From Erigeron canadensis (taxonomy: Eukaryota > Streptophyta > Magnoliopsida > Asterales > Asteraceae): a stretch of 64,000 nucleotides of DNA. Positions 23,897-34,606 of the stretch are shown here, piece by piece. The stretch spans positions 59,394,587-59,458,586 of the forward strand of contig NC_057761.1 of NCBI RefSeq assembly GCF_010389155.1, given 5' to 3'. Positions within the stretch are counted from its first letter, which is position 1; each line of letters opens with the position of its first letter. The notes under the pieces were generated by a model. It worked only from the letters and a program-made list of their open reading frames with translations, made no database searches and had not been told where the DNA came from. The position numbers were made by a program, and so were the translations under genes.

Positions 23897-26800
23897 ATGG
23901 CAGAGGAGGTTGTCGCGGATAATACTGTCGAGCAGCAGATACTCTTTAGATTGGACGTGAAGAACATCACCCGGTGCAAGATCGTTTGTAAGTCATGGTA
24001 TTCTTTCATCTCCGATTCTCCTTTTGTCAACTCCCATCTCAAACATAACAATGATACCGCCGCTCGACGTACGAGGATCGTTATACAAGAAGACGAACAT
24101 CGGAACAATAATCTGGTTGGTTCTTCCAATGGCCTCGTATGCATATTTACATCCGACTACCCTAGAATTTGTGTACTCAATCCCTATACTAGAGAGATGG
24201 TGACCATGAGAAACCTCGACTTTCTTAATCCCAGTGCTTTCGTTCGAGCTATGAAACCATATCTTTATGGTTTTGGTTATGATTCGTCCTCGTATGATTA
24301 CAAGGTTATTGCAGGCGTATATAAAGAAAAGGAGAGTTTTACAAGCTTCCATTTGTCATCTTTGAAATCAGATAGTTGGAAACTTCACAAGGAAGTACAA
24401 TTGACATGTTTTCTTGCTGGTAGAGGCTCTGCCGGCATCTTATGCAATGGGGCACTTCACTGGCTTATGCGCGATCAAACTCACAAAACAGTCATACTTT
24501 CTTTTCATCTATCCAACGATGAATTTGAAGAAATTCCCACACCCGAACTTGACATATGTGAGTATGATCATAAACGTACCCGCCTCGGGATTTATAAAGA
24601 AGGTTTATGCATATTTGATGATAAAAACCGTGACCTTCCCATATGGGTAATGAAAAGCTACAAAGATATACAGTCTTGGGAGCCGTGTCTTCTCCAATGG
24701 GATAACGAAACAGCACATGACGTGGAACTGTTGAAGCTGAATTCTATTTACCGAGCCAAGGACTTTTTCAGTCATGATCTGTGTCGTTTGTCTGACATCC
24801 GAAAATATATTAGTGCCCCTGTATTTGTGCAGAGCCTTGTATCTCCCCACTTTTACAACGTCCGAAAGAGAAAGAAGGTGATCATACTAACGATGTTATT
24901 TTATCCTTTCTTTCTTTGATTATATCTTCCTATAGCTCGACAAGAACTTACTGCTACTTTCTTATTTGGTGTCAATATTTAAAATCTTAATTAGTGTGGT
25001 TTCACATATTTCCATTCTGCTAGCTGGAATTATCATAGTTTCATCTTCTGATGTTTAATTAGATGGACATCATATATATGCCTATTAATTAATTTTATGT
25101 TTGATTCAAATCCTTTTTGTTCTTAATTTCTTAAGTGTGTTAATTACCTATATATTTTTCTTGATAACAGCCATCTACTGGACCATCTCCAAAACCCGCC
25201 CGAAAAGATGTTAGACTTTCTTCCTGCAGTAAGCATTACACTTCAAAAAAACAAGCAAACAGGACTCGTGCTGATGCATTGGTAAATATAATACTTAATA
25301 CTATTATGCATGAAATTACATTGTGGTAATATATATAGGCTTTCGTAACTGATAATACTTGTTCACAGCCATCATATCATCCTCAAAAACACGAATTCGA
25401 CTACAGGACTTGTGGCGGTGATGCATTGGTAAGTATAAGAGCCTTATTCTTAATACTCTATATCATATCATGCAGGAAATATTTTGTGGTAATTAATATA
25501 GACTTTCGTAACTGACACTGTAATACTTGTTCACAGCCATGTTTTGGACGATGGCCGACATATCATCCTCAAAAACACGAACTCGAGTACATGACTGCTT
25601 GTGCTGATGCATTGGTAAGTATAAGAGCCTTATACTTAATATATTATGCATGAAAACATATTGTGGTAATATAGACTTCCGTAACTGATAATAGTTGTTC
25701 ACAGCCATCTTCTGGACGATGGCCGACATATCATCCTGAAAAATACGAATTCGAGTTGGACTATTACATTACAAGTAGGCCTATGTTTATTCAAGATTAC
25801 TATTTGAGGTGGATGAGCAGAAGTCATCCTGAAGTTGCGATGTCGCATGATAGTCGACCCGAGACTTTTTCATCACCCGTCCCTTTGTGTATAAATGTCA
25901 CTCCTATGGAGGTTATGGCTATGCTCACAAATCAGGAGCTTGAGATGACTATTTTAGCACTCTTTGTATCGTAAGTACCCTAATATGTCTTACCTTATTG
26001 TCTTACCTTATTTATATTCCCTAATAAAGTAAAAGCCCATTTTTATTTTAGGTAATTCTACCATTGAATTACCATAATTGCCCTTGACTTTTTATGTTTA
26101 GCCCTTAATGAATTAATTTACACTCTAAACCTCTATTTTAATAATTAACACTTTAAGTCCTTCTAAAAATTTCCACTATCACAATTACATCAACTTACAC
26201 TACTTGACACTGCCACCACCACCAATAGTACCATCACCGACACCACTAGACCTCCTTCATTGCGCAGGTACCATGCTCGTTATTATAATCGATATGACTC
26301 TTTAATTTTGTTGATATTAGTTTACACTATAATATATTGTTTTTTTTGTATCAGGGCTTTACATAACAACGTTGATGCAAACTTGAAGCCAAATAGATGT
26401 GCTTTTTTTAACCCGTTTGTGGTCAACGCTTTAATGTGTCAAAAGAATCCAATGGTGGTTGAAAATCATTTAAGAGAAGTGTTATCTCAACCTAACATAG
26501 ACAATTATTTGTTGCCATATCATCAAGGGTACGTATCATCATATTATGCTTATTTTTTCATGCTTGATGTTACATGTATGTATACTAACTAGTTTACGTA
26601 TTATTGCATTATTAGGAGGCATTGGTCGTTCTTTATATTGTGTCCCAATGAATTACTCGGGTTCATTTTAGATTCCTTTTCTAAGGGAAAGACCAAGGAT
26701 GACTATTCGTTACCAGACTTCATAGAAAAGTAAGAGTTTGTGTTATATCTATATATTTTATGATTGTTTCGTTTGTCAAAGTCTTAACACAACATTATCT

Positions 26801-27282
26801 TTAAATATTATTGTAGGATTATTCCCGGATTTTTTTGGTACTTGCCCAAGGTAAATTTTTATCTTTTATAATTATAATAGGTGTTGTTGGTGCATGTACA
26901 AATATATGTATGTTGGATGTTTATTGTATACTCCGTATATAATTGTTACGGAATTTTAGGTCCAACAACAAGAATCGAATTGGGAATGTGGTTACTACGT
27001 GATGCGTTGGATGTATAATTTTGTGAAATTTGAACAATATACTTTCCCGAAAATTGTAAGTAATTTCATATGTGTTGTATTATTTAATTTCCCACCCACT
27101 TACCTATTTTTTGTTTGTATTATTTAATTTGGTTCTTGCAATTAGTTTCCTTTTATTTATAAGTAGTAATTTTATTTTTGTGGGTGTAGATACCTTGGAA
27201 TGATACAAGACCTTATGAACAATGGGAATTAGATGAGATGGTTAAATTTTGGACAAATGCAATTTCGATTCCCGACGACTAA
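23897..27282 (+). CDS. F-box/FBA protein joined in frame to a Ulp1/C48 cysteine protease domain
   Basis: Model of ten exons: 23897-24877, 25171-25281, 25369-25428, 25537-25614, 25705-25970, 26355-26528, 26616-26729, 26817-26850, 26960-27055, 27190-27282. All nine introns are GT-AG, phases match at every junction, and the total is 2007 nt (668 codons plus stop). Residues about 9-45 are an F-box (VEQQILFRLDVKNITRCKIV), followed by an FBA region to about 310 and a basic VRKRKK. Residues 328-420 come from repeated small exons ending in DAL. The C-terminal half is a Ulp1-like peptidase with His559-Trp560, Asp576 (FILDSFS), Gln610 and Cys616 (NWECGYYVMRW). The F-box half would dock to SKP1 in an SCF ligase; the C48 half would cleave SUMO or another ubiquitin-like protein. 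If the first intron is not spliced, the F-box frame stops at 24917-24919 as a 340-residue protein and the Ulp1 exons belong to another gene or a transposon remnant. Transcript evidence would decide. Confidence 0.72.
25171..25760 (+). repeat. Tandemly duplicated exon-intron units inside the F-box-Ulp1 gene
   Basis: Exons 3, 4 and 5 start at 25369, 25537 and 25705, spaced exactly 168 bp. Exon 2 (25171) is a longer, diverged first unit. Exons 2-4 each end GATGCATTG then GTAA, and the following introns share TTTCGTAACTGA and TTGTTCACAG. The encoded phrase YHPQKHE / YHPEKYE recurs in exons 3-5, and GRWPTYHP in exons 4-5. Confidence 0.85.
26018..26279 (+). mobile_element. Helitron-like remnant in intron 5 of the F-box-Ulp1 gene
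   Basis: It resembles the 5178 Helitron in the opposite orientation: CCCTTAATGAATTAATTTACAC, then ACTTACACTACTTGACACTGCC, then CATTGCGCAGGTACCATGCT. The terminal CTAG is eroded to CTCG. It lies wholly inside the intron between the start of the protease region and its histidine exon. Confidence 0.55.
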
Positions 27283-27348
27283 AGTTTGAAGTATGTAATG
27301 AACTTTGACTTCATTATTAGGGATTTTATGAATTTGTAGCTAGGAACT

Positions 27349-27424
27349 TTAACTTTGTTTAGATTTTTAGGAGATGTTTAGTTCCCTTAACTTTGTTTAG
27401 ATTTTTAGGAGATGTTTAGTTCCC
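27349..27424. repeat. Two 38-bp tandem units 3' of the F-box-Ulp1 stop
   Basis: The unit TTAACTTTGTTTAGATTTTTAGGAGATG... occurs twice in direct succession (27349 and 27387). It probably lies in the 3' UTR. Confidence 0.85.
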
Positions 27425-28444
27425 TATATTCTATGTAATATTTTTATTGAGCATTAGCACTAGTGGTTTGAATTTGATTAAGTGGTTTGAATATGATTAT
27501 TGAGCAACAATTTTGGTTTTGGTATTTGGTTGTTGAGCTACAAGATTGGTTTTGGTATTTGGTTGTTGAGAAACAAGCTTAATGGAGCAACGGGTTTTTG
27601 GAAACACCTATTTTTATTTTGTTTTAAAAAATTGAATAGAGAAGTGTTATTTAAAAGGATTAGTACTTTAAAATGTAAACATCTTTACACGAATTGTCAT
27701 AGCGTGTATCGAACCTTAATCATGTGTGTTGTATGTAATGAACTTTTAAATCATGTGCGTTGCATGTATCCGACCAATAAAAAACTTACAAGTGACAGCT
27801 TATATGGTTGCCCCATATATACGGATACATATAATGCACTAGATTTGAAAGTTTATTACATACAATGCACATGAAAAAAGTTTGATACACCATATGACAA
27901 TTCATGTAAAGTTATTTACATTCTAAAATCCTAATCCCTATTTAAAATAAACAAGTTTGTAAAAAAAAAAGTTTGTAATAAAGCGATCTCTATGTGTTTG
28001 GCAGGAACATGTTATATAAAGACCTCAGTTGAATAAAAACCGGTTTCTTTGCTTAGAATAGTAGAGACCGGTCACAAAAATCCATTTGACCAGTATCTAT
28101 ACGATAAATTTGTACTAGTACAACTTTTTAATTCTCAGTGAATTCATGAAGATTTGAATAAGGCAAGTTTCATTAAAATGATTTTTCAAGGAATCATAAT
28201 GATAGCAAATTGTTTTATGTAAGACCTAGCCTTTTTTTTTTTTGTTAGACCTTGTTTAATTAGCAAATGCATATTCAGCCACCAAAGAATGGAATGTAAT
28301 ATGCAAAATACAAACCGTTACATACTTAAATGGGCTAAAACCCACCCCGGATACACAACCAATTAAACCACATAAGTTCAAAATTATTTAGAAAATAACA
28401 ACTTCATCATATTTTTCGATGCAAATTCTTTAATCAAACCTTTA
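27425..28444. other. Intergenic DNA, no gene supported
   Basis: A 124-codon open frame (27500-27874) is low in complexity, starts within a repeated TTTTGGTATTTGGTTGTTGAG phrase and matches no family I know. I do not call it a gene. Confidence 0.45.
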
Positions 28445-28579
28445 GGAGCCGTTTGAATACCAAAATTTATGAGAATCCAAATGAAATTTGAACTTTCTTT
28501 CTTGTCATGTTAGGTTAATATAGGAAATTCTAAATTCCATTCCACCCAATTCTCATAAATTCTGGGAATCAAACAACCT
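28445..28579. mobile_element. Tourist-like MITE
   Basis: Left end GGAGCCGTTTGAATACC, right end (inverted) AGGTTGTTTGATTCCCAG, with TTA adjacent on both sides. The ends resemble the better preserved element at 61834-61921. Confidence 0.5.
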
Positions 28580-28866
28580 TTACCAAGGGATATCTCCATC
28601 GTAATCGGTTTTTGTCCAACACTCTAGAATAAGTTAGTGTCCCTGTATTCGTGTCGGACCTTGTACCTTCCTATCTTAAAAAAGAGACGAAAAAGAGAGG
28701 AATGGTACGGTTGGTTCTAATATATACTACTATATAGAAATTATAACACCCATGTTCAAAGTTAAGAAAAAATTGAACACGTGAATTGTTCAAACTATAC
28801 TTAATGAGTTAAATCACCACCAACACTTAGTATTAACTTACACCATTAGTCTATTATATTATAAAA

Positions 28867-29882
28867 CTAGGTATTTTACCCGCACGATGTGCGGAAAGTA
28901 AATAACTTGCTTAATACATACATAAAGAAGGTTTTTCGGGGAAAAATATACGCATATATGGGTTCCTAATAACTGTTTAACGCATTAGTAAATCATTCAA
29001 TAAGTTTATTATAAAAAAAAAATATTAATATGATATAGTTCATGGTCTATCCCCGGATCAATACTATTTTGGGTTATTAAGTTCTATCAACAATATTTAC
29101 GTAGATTAAAAATGAAACATATCGCTCATCAAAACATTTACAATATCATCAATTATCAATATTATTTTGATTTAATTTACGTTACATTCCATCATCCATA
29201 TTTACAGTTGATTACAGTAAAACCTCTATAAATTAATAGTATTAGGACTGAGATATCTTATTAATTTATCGATTGTTGATTTTCACTAATCTCTTAAGTT
29301 GGATCTGGACAAATTATTAATTTTATCGAGGTATTAATTTATAAAGTATTAATTTATAGGGGTTTGACTGTACCTTAATGATAAGCTTAAAAAAAATATA
29401 AGCTTGCACTGCCATTTATGTTCATGGCTTTTCTTGTCATTTTAATGATAATCAGCACTGTAAATTTAGTAAATCACTTTATTATTTACTTTTGATGGTT
29501 TTCTTTCGTGTGCTACCAACTTTCTTTTCTCCTTCAACTTTTGTTAACTTCTTTGTCTTTTTATTTTTGGGACTAAATAAGTATATAGCATAATTATATA
29601 GTAAGAATATTAAATTAAAAGTAGAGATAGATTTGATAATATTTAGTTATGAAAAGCAAATATTTACCAAAGACAAAAATATATTATGGCAGTTCTAAAT
29701 TAATTTAATTTAGTGTTCATTGTTAAAGCCCACTATTGTTGCCACATTTATTTATATTTTTTTTATATATAAATAAGATAAATGTTGTAAAAAACACATG
29801 GAGATGTGTCAATATTTAAGGATAGCTTTGAATAAGGAAAATGACTAAAATGGCTAGGATAACTACTGTTTAATATATATAG
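28867..29882 (-). mobile_element. Helitron copy 1 of a head-to-tail cluster
   Basis: In minus orientation the 3' end is CCGCACATCGTGCGGGTAAAATAC then CTAG|T (28867-28870). The 5' end is TCTATATATATTAAACAGTAGTTATCCTAG near 29882. The interior is A/T-rich and non-coding. Confidence 0.65.
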
Positions 29883-29883
29883 A

Positions 29884-30512
29884 GACTTTTTACCCGCACG
29901 ATGTGCGACTATTTAAAACGATCATTTAACAAAATATATATACTTATTGGTATACGGCAGAAGAATAACCTTATAAATTAAAGACCAGTTGAAAAATACT
30001 TCATGATTATGATAAACTAACAACGAAGAAAACTGTGAAACATAGTATATATATAGATAGATTATTATAAAGGGCTATGTAATTTGAGGTGTACTTGTTG
30101 AACGTAATATATATAGTTTGATTGTGAAGTGTATATAGTAAATAGAAAAAGAAAAAAAAAAGAAAGAAAGAAAAGGTAGTAAAATATCATGGATTATGAG
30201 TCATGAATTATGAAGTGTTTATAGTTAAAAAAAAAAAGTTAAAAAATGTCATGCAATGTTAGTCGTGACTTTTTATATATGTTTGATTCATATAAATATA
30301 AATATATTTTTTATATATATGCTTTTTTTATATGCCATATTTAAAATATATGTATAATTATATTATTTAATGAAAATCTATTAGTGTGAAAAAAATTTGG
30401 AGATGCCACGTAGGATATATCCAATGTGGCATGTTTAGAGATAATTTTAATTTGAGGTGAATGGCTTTAAAAAGTCAGGATAACTATTGTTTTATTATGT
30501 GTATATGCGCGG
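29884..30512 (-). mobile_element. Helitron copy 2 of the cluster
   Basis: The 3' hairpin CGCACATCGTGCGGGTAAAAAG is nearly identical to copy 1, but the terminal CTAG is changed. The distal side repeats the 5'-terminal block AAACAATAGTTATCCTGAC. It abuts copy 1 directly. Confidence 0.5.
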
Positions 30513-30965
30513 CTAGTTATAAAGGTTATTTTATACATTAGTAAATAGGTATTCTATAAGTTTATTATGTGGAAATTGATTATGTTATAGTTCATGGTTA
30601 AATTCTGGTCACCTTTTGACTTTTCTGACATGTCAATATTACAATCACTCAACCTACCGTAGTTATTAAACACTTCTTTTGAGAACATTTACCCCAAGAT
30701 AATTTGATATCATCAACAACACCATTTGTGTAAAAATAAATCAAATGTAAATTGATAATGTAGCAAATTCTTACGTGGCAAAGTCTAAAAATATTTTTAA
30801 AATATATTTATATTATTATTTAATTATATTGTATATAAATATTCGAAAAAAATATGGAGGCGACACGTAAGAAAATTCCTACGTGGCAAAGTCTAAAAAT
30901 ATTTTTAAGTTGAGTTGGATGGCTTTATAAAGCTAGGATTCTTATTGTTTTATTAGTTGTATAGA
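30513..30965 (-). mobile_element. Helitron copy 3 of the cluster
   Basis: 5' end in minus orientation is TCTATACAACTAATAAAACAATAAGAATCC, the same type as copies 1 and 2. CTAG at 30513 may be its 3' end. The phrase ACGTGGCAAAGTCTAAAAATATTTTTAA occurs twice inside (near 30774 and 30880). Confidence 0.5.
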
Positions 30966-31438
30966 TATATCTAATACTCTCATTAAATCAAACACCTTTA
31001 TATCAATTACTTTGACCATATGATCTTTTATGTGCATTAAGTGGGTGGAAGAGTTTATATTCCTTGACCAAATTCTTTGTTCTCTATTTAAAATGCTATA
31101 AAAACTAATGCGCCATTCTTGAGTTTTTTTTTTTCTAACAAAAAAGAAATGGAAAGATAAGAAATCTTACCATTTTGCATTCTTGAGTTTTTCTCACAAA
31201 AGAAAGAAAAGTGGAATGAAGGAAAAGTTAGGGCTTTTTCAGTCAAAAACTTTATGGCCATTTTTTGTCTGATTTGGATGGAAAAGCTTACACACAACGT
31301 TAGAAGACCCATGGTGATGATGCAATACTGATGATTGTAGCAGTTGGATTGGTGTTGTTGCTGTTTAACATGACTGCGTGGGTTTCTTTCTTTCTTTCTT
31401 TTACACCATTCACAACCCAATCACTAATCCAACCCCAA
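30966..31438. other. Intergenic DNA
   Basis: No gene is supported. Overlapping short frames on both strands near 31088-31420 lack domains. Confidence 0.4.
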
Positions 31439-31990
31439 ATAATATATATTCACTTGAAAACTAAACCCAATTTAGAGAAAATCCTTTTTGTTTTAGGTGG
31501 TAGGGTGGTTGCAGGTGGTGGAAGGGGGTTTTAGGTGGTGGCTGCGTGGTGGACATGGTAGGTTTCATCCAGTTCTAAATTGTTTAGCTTTTTTATTTTT
31601 TAGTTTTCTTTCCAAACTCAAGAATGCCTTTTTTTATATGATTTTCTATCCTTTCTTCCCCTGTCTAATCTTTCTTTCTTTTTTCTTTTAATAAAACTCA
31701 AGAATATAATGTAAGGGAAAACCAAAATGCTGTTAGAAGCATGGTAGAAATCATGCTTCCCCCTCACAAAGTAATATATATTCAATTAAAAACTAAACCC
31801 AATTTAAAGAAAATCCTTTTAGTTTCAGGTGGTAGCCTGGTAGGGGTGGTTGCTGGTTGTGGAAGGGGGTTTCAGGTGGTGGCTGTGTGGTGGTTTCATC
31901 CAGTTCTAAATTATTTAGCTTTTTTATTTTTTAGTTTTCTTTTCAAATTCAAGAATGCTTTTTTTATATGATTTTTTATCCTTTCTACTC
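31439..31990. repeat. Two ~330-bp direct repeat units
   Basis: The block AATATATATTCA...AACTAAACCCAATTTA...GAAAATCCTTTT, then GTGG-rich sequence, then TTTCATCCAGTTCTAAATT and TTTTTATTTTTTAGTTTTCTTT, occurs at 31439 and again 332 bp later at 31771. The open frames inside come from the GGTGG-rich tract and are not convincing genes. Confidence 0.8.
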
Positions 31991-32461
31991 TTATCCGATC
32001 TTTCTATTTCTATTTCTATTTCTTTTAATAAAACTAAAGAATACAGTGTATCATGCTACCCGTCACAAACTCCTTTTGAAAGTTTGAATACTCTAAAAAT
32101 CATGGTAGAAAAATCATGGTAGAACACGCCATCGAGTCCCATCATCGCCTTCATCTTCCTCTTCAAAGCGTCGGAGATCTATGCTACCACCAAGCTAAAC
32201 CATTCACCAAAGAATGCAAACACATCGCCACTGCCGACAATCATCTCCGCAAGTGCTTTAGTTTTGAATATGAGGTTAAATTAGTTGAATATGACATATT
32301 TGTTAACCCAAAAAATTAAAAAGACCCAATATGAAATACTCCGTAGTTATTTATTTATTTTTATTTTTTTACTGTTAGTGTGAATTTCTGTTTGAAACTA
32401 GTAATTTTTAACTCTTTGTGGAGTTATACTAAAGAAGATGACATAGTGAATTAAAGAAAGT

Positions 32462-32549
32462 ATGTTTCTGATATTTTGACGTTCTGCAGATTTTTCATCA
32501 GAGATATGTTTCTGATATTTTGACGTTCTGCAGATTTTTCATCAGAGAT
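32462..32549. repeat. Two perfect 44-bp tandem units
   Basis: ATGTTTCTGATATTTTGACG...CATCAGAGAT is repeated without change at 32462 and 32506. Confidence 0.9.
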
Positions 32550-32755
32550 CGTTTGCCTAATATTTTTCGTTTTGTTCAATCATGATAAATAAAAAGGGTA
32601 ATGGGATTCACTAACCTTAATTCCCATTCTGATTTTTTAGTAGATTAAGTTGATAACAGTTCTCTAAGTATATCATATATCTTAAATTTTTTTTTTTTAT
32701 AAAAACACTTCAAAACGTATCAGTAACAAGACACTTGTCACAGATGGGGTGCAGT

Positions 32756-34170
32756 GCAAGTGTTTGATGAAAGTCCACACTGACAGACTTTACTCAGACA
32801 ATGTGACTGCTGTATATGGTTAATGGTTTTGTCTAAAGGTAAAATTTATGTTTGAATAATATGAATTCATCTTAAACACTCATTTATATACATTAGCTGC
32901 ACGCCATAGTATGTGTAATTTATATATATATATATATATATAAAAGTCGCACAATATGAAAAATTGTATTTGCACAGTGGAGAATGTGCATAGTGTATAG
33001 TGTTACATTGAGCATCTGATAGATGATCTCCAAAAATTTTTTTCTGTTAACATCCCGATTTTAACGTCGTTCGTATCCAGAATTTGGCTTTCAAATTCAT
33101 CTTTGAGTAGTAGTACTATATGTAGACATCTGCTTACTGTGGCTTTCAACCAACTTTAAGCTGTATGGTTCAACTATTTACCGTAGATAAGTGTTTCTAT
33201 TGCAGAATACATACTTGTTTACTAGTAAAGTAGTACAAGGTCGCCTGCCTTTTTCATAGCTTTATATAAGCTAATATATTTCTGTAAGCAGATCACTGGC
33301 AGATCGATTATTCTTTTTATCGGGTCTAATGTTCCTAATGGACACTGAAAATAATAGCTTAATATTCACTTATCTGTTCAATGCATGGGTCTGGTAGCAA
33401 AGATGTCTTCAGAAATTACTTATAGCTCTGTGACCAAACCCCTCTTATGATTATTGGGTTTTGGGTAGGCTTATTATCTTAAATACCAGTGAAACACACC
33501 CGCAAAAGCATGAGCCCATTGGAGGGACTTTTGTGACTAATGAGGTCTTGGTTAAAGCCCTGCCTCTAGTGTGCCCCGCTGTGCCAAAGGAGTTGCTTAG
33601 AGCTATTCTTTGTAGGGTGGAGATGAATTGCATGGAGCCATTCTTTGTGGCGTGGACAATGGCTGGTGCCAAAAAGGCATCCGGGGTAAAGGGTTAATCC
33701 TCTTAATTACCTGGAGGAACCAACAGTTTAATCCTCTTCCACTTTTGCAGGCTATAAAGTTATGGCCACTAATTGCTCACATTAATGATGATTTAAGAGA
33801 TGGAAATTAAGTAATTACTGAGTATAAAAGGGCAGAGCTATGTACCCGAAAAATTTCATGGTACTGTTATATCAATAATAAATTAATAAAGTTAAGTTTT
33901 TTTTTTCTTATTTGTAAATTTTGGCCTACCTTGAAATTTTTTTAGCTTATCGATGGAATAGACTTACGTAACTTAATGGCCTAAATGACCATATTTTGAC
34001 CCTTATTGGTTTTTGATTATCATTTGTCATTTTGGCCCACCTTGAAGGCTCGAAGCCAAATCCTGGCTCCCACAAAGATTATGACGGTTATGATCAATAA
34101 TCTTACTGATGGCGTAGAATTCTAGTTCAGGGAACCATGATGCTGTAGATACATTTGAAATAGACTGTAT
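32756..34170. repeat. Dispersed block paralogous to 16553-17180
   Basis: Landmarks are listed at 16553. This copy is longer and includes a 78-codon frame (33461-33697) without recognisable domain. It also has a (TA)n run near 32922-32941. It lies about 0.4 kb upstream of the F-box gene at 34607. Confidence 0.45.
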
Positions 34171-34606
34171 ATAGCTAATTCAAACGGTGATAACAGTGCC
34201 TAGCTTGTAAGTTCTCATTATCTTCTTTGCGGTTAAGATATGGTATAACGGATTTTGTTTGTATTATTTTTGATGATCTGTAGATTACACAGTTAATTGC
34301 TAAGAAGTCACAATCTATATATGCTTATAAGCACACTCTTGGTAAGTATGTGATGTTCAACGAAACCAGTAAGCGTAGATAGTAAGTTTCTAAAAGCCAT
34401 CAATGTAATTAAAATTCGCCCATGCGGTATCGTGTCCGTAAAACTTTCGGAATCATGACGTGTCTATATCTGAGTGGCCAATGGCAATTACTATACTCCC
34501 TAAATAAATATATATTCAACAAAGATATCTCCATATATCACTGACCCCCACCCCCCAACCCTTTTTTTTTCCTTTTCCATACCCAATCACCGAAACTAGG
34601 GTTTCG

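Noticed and set aside
24917..24919. Stop codon taken as the end of a plain 340-residue F-box gene
   Set aside because: Not fully excluded, but the frame-consistent exons downstream and the donor after KRKK make the spliced model at least as likely; both are noted.
27500..27874. 124-codon frame downstream of the F-box-Ulp1 gene
   Set aside because: Begins in repeated low-complexity sequence and shows no family features.
31331..31971. Gly/Trp-rich frames on the plus strand
   Set aside because: They arise from GGTGG tracts in a 332-bp direct repeat, and the frames differ between units.
33461..33697. 78-codon frame upstream of the 34607 F-box gene
   Set aside because: No recognisable domain, and an antisense frame of similar length exists; kept only as part of the dispersed repeat.
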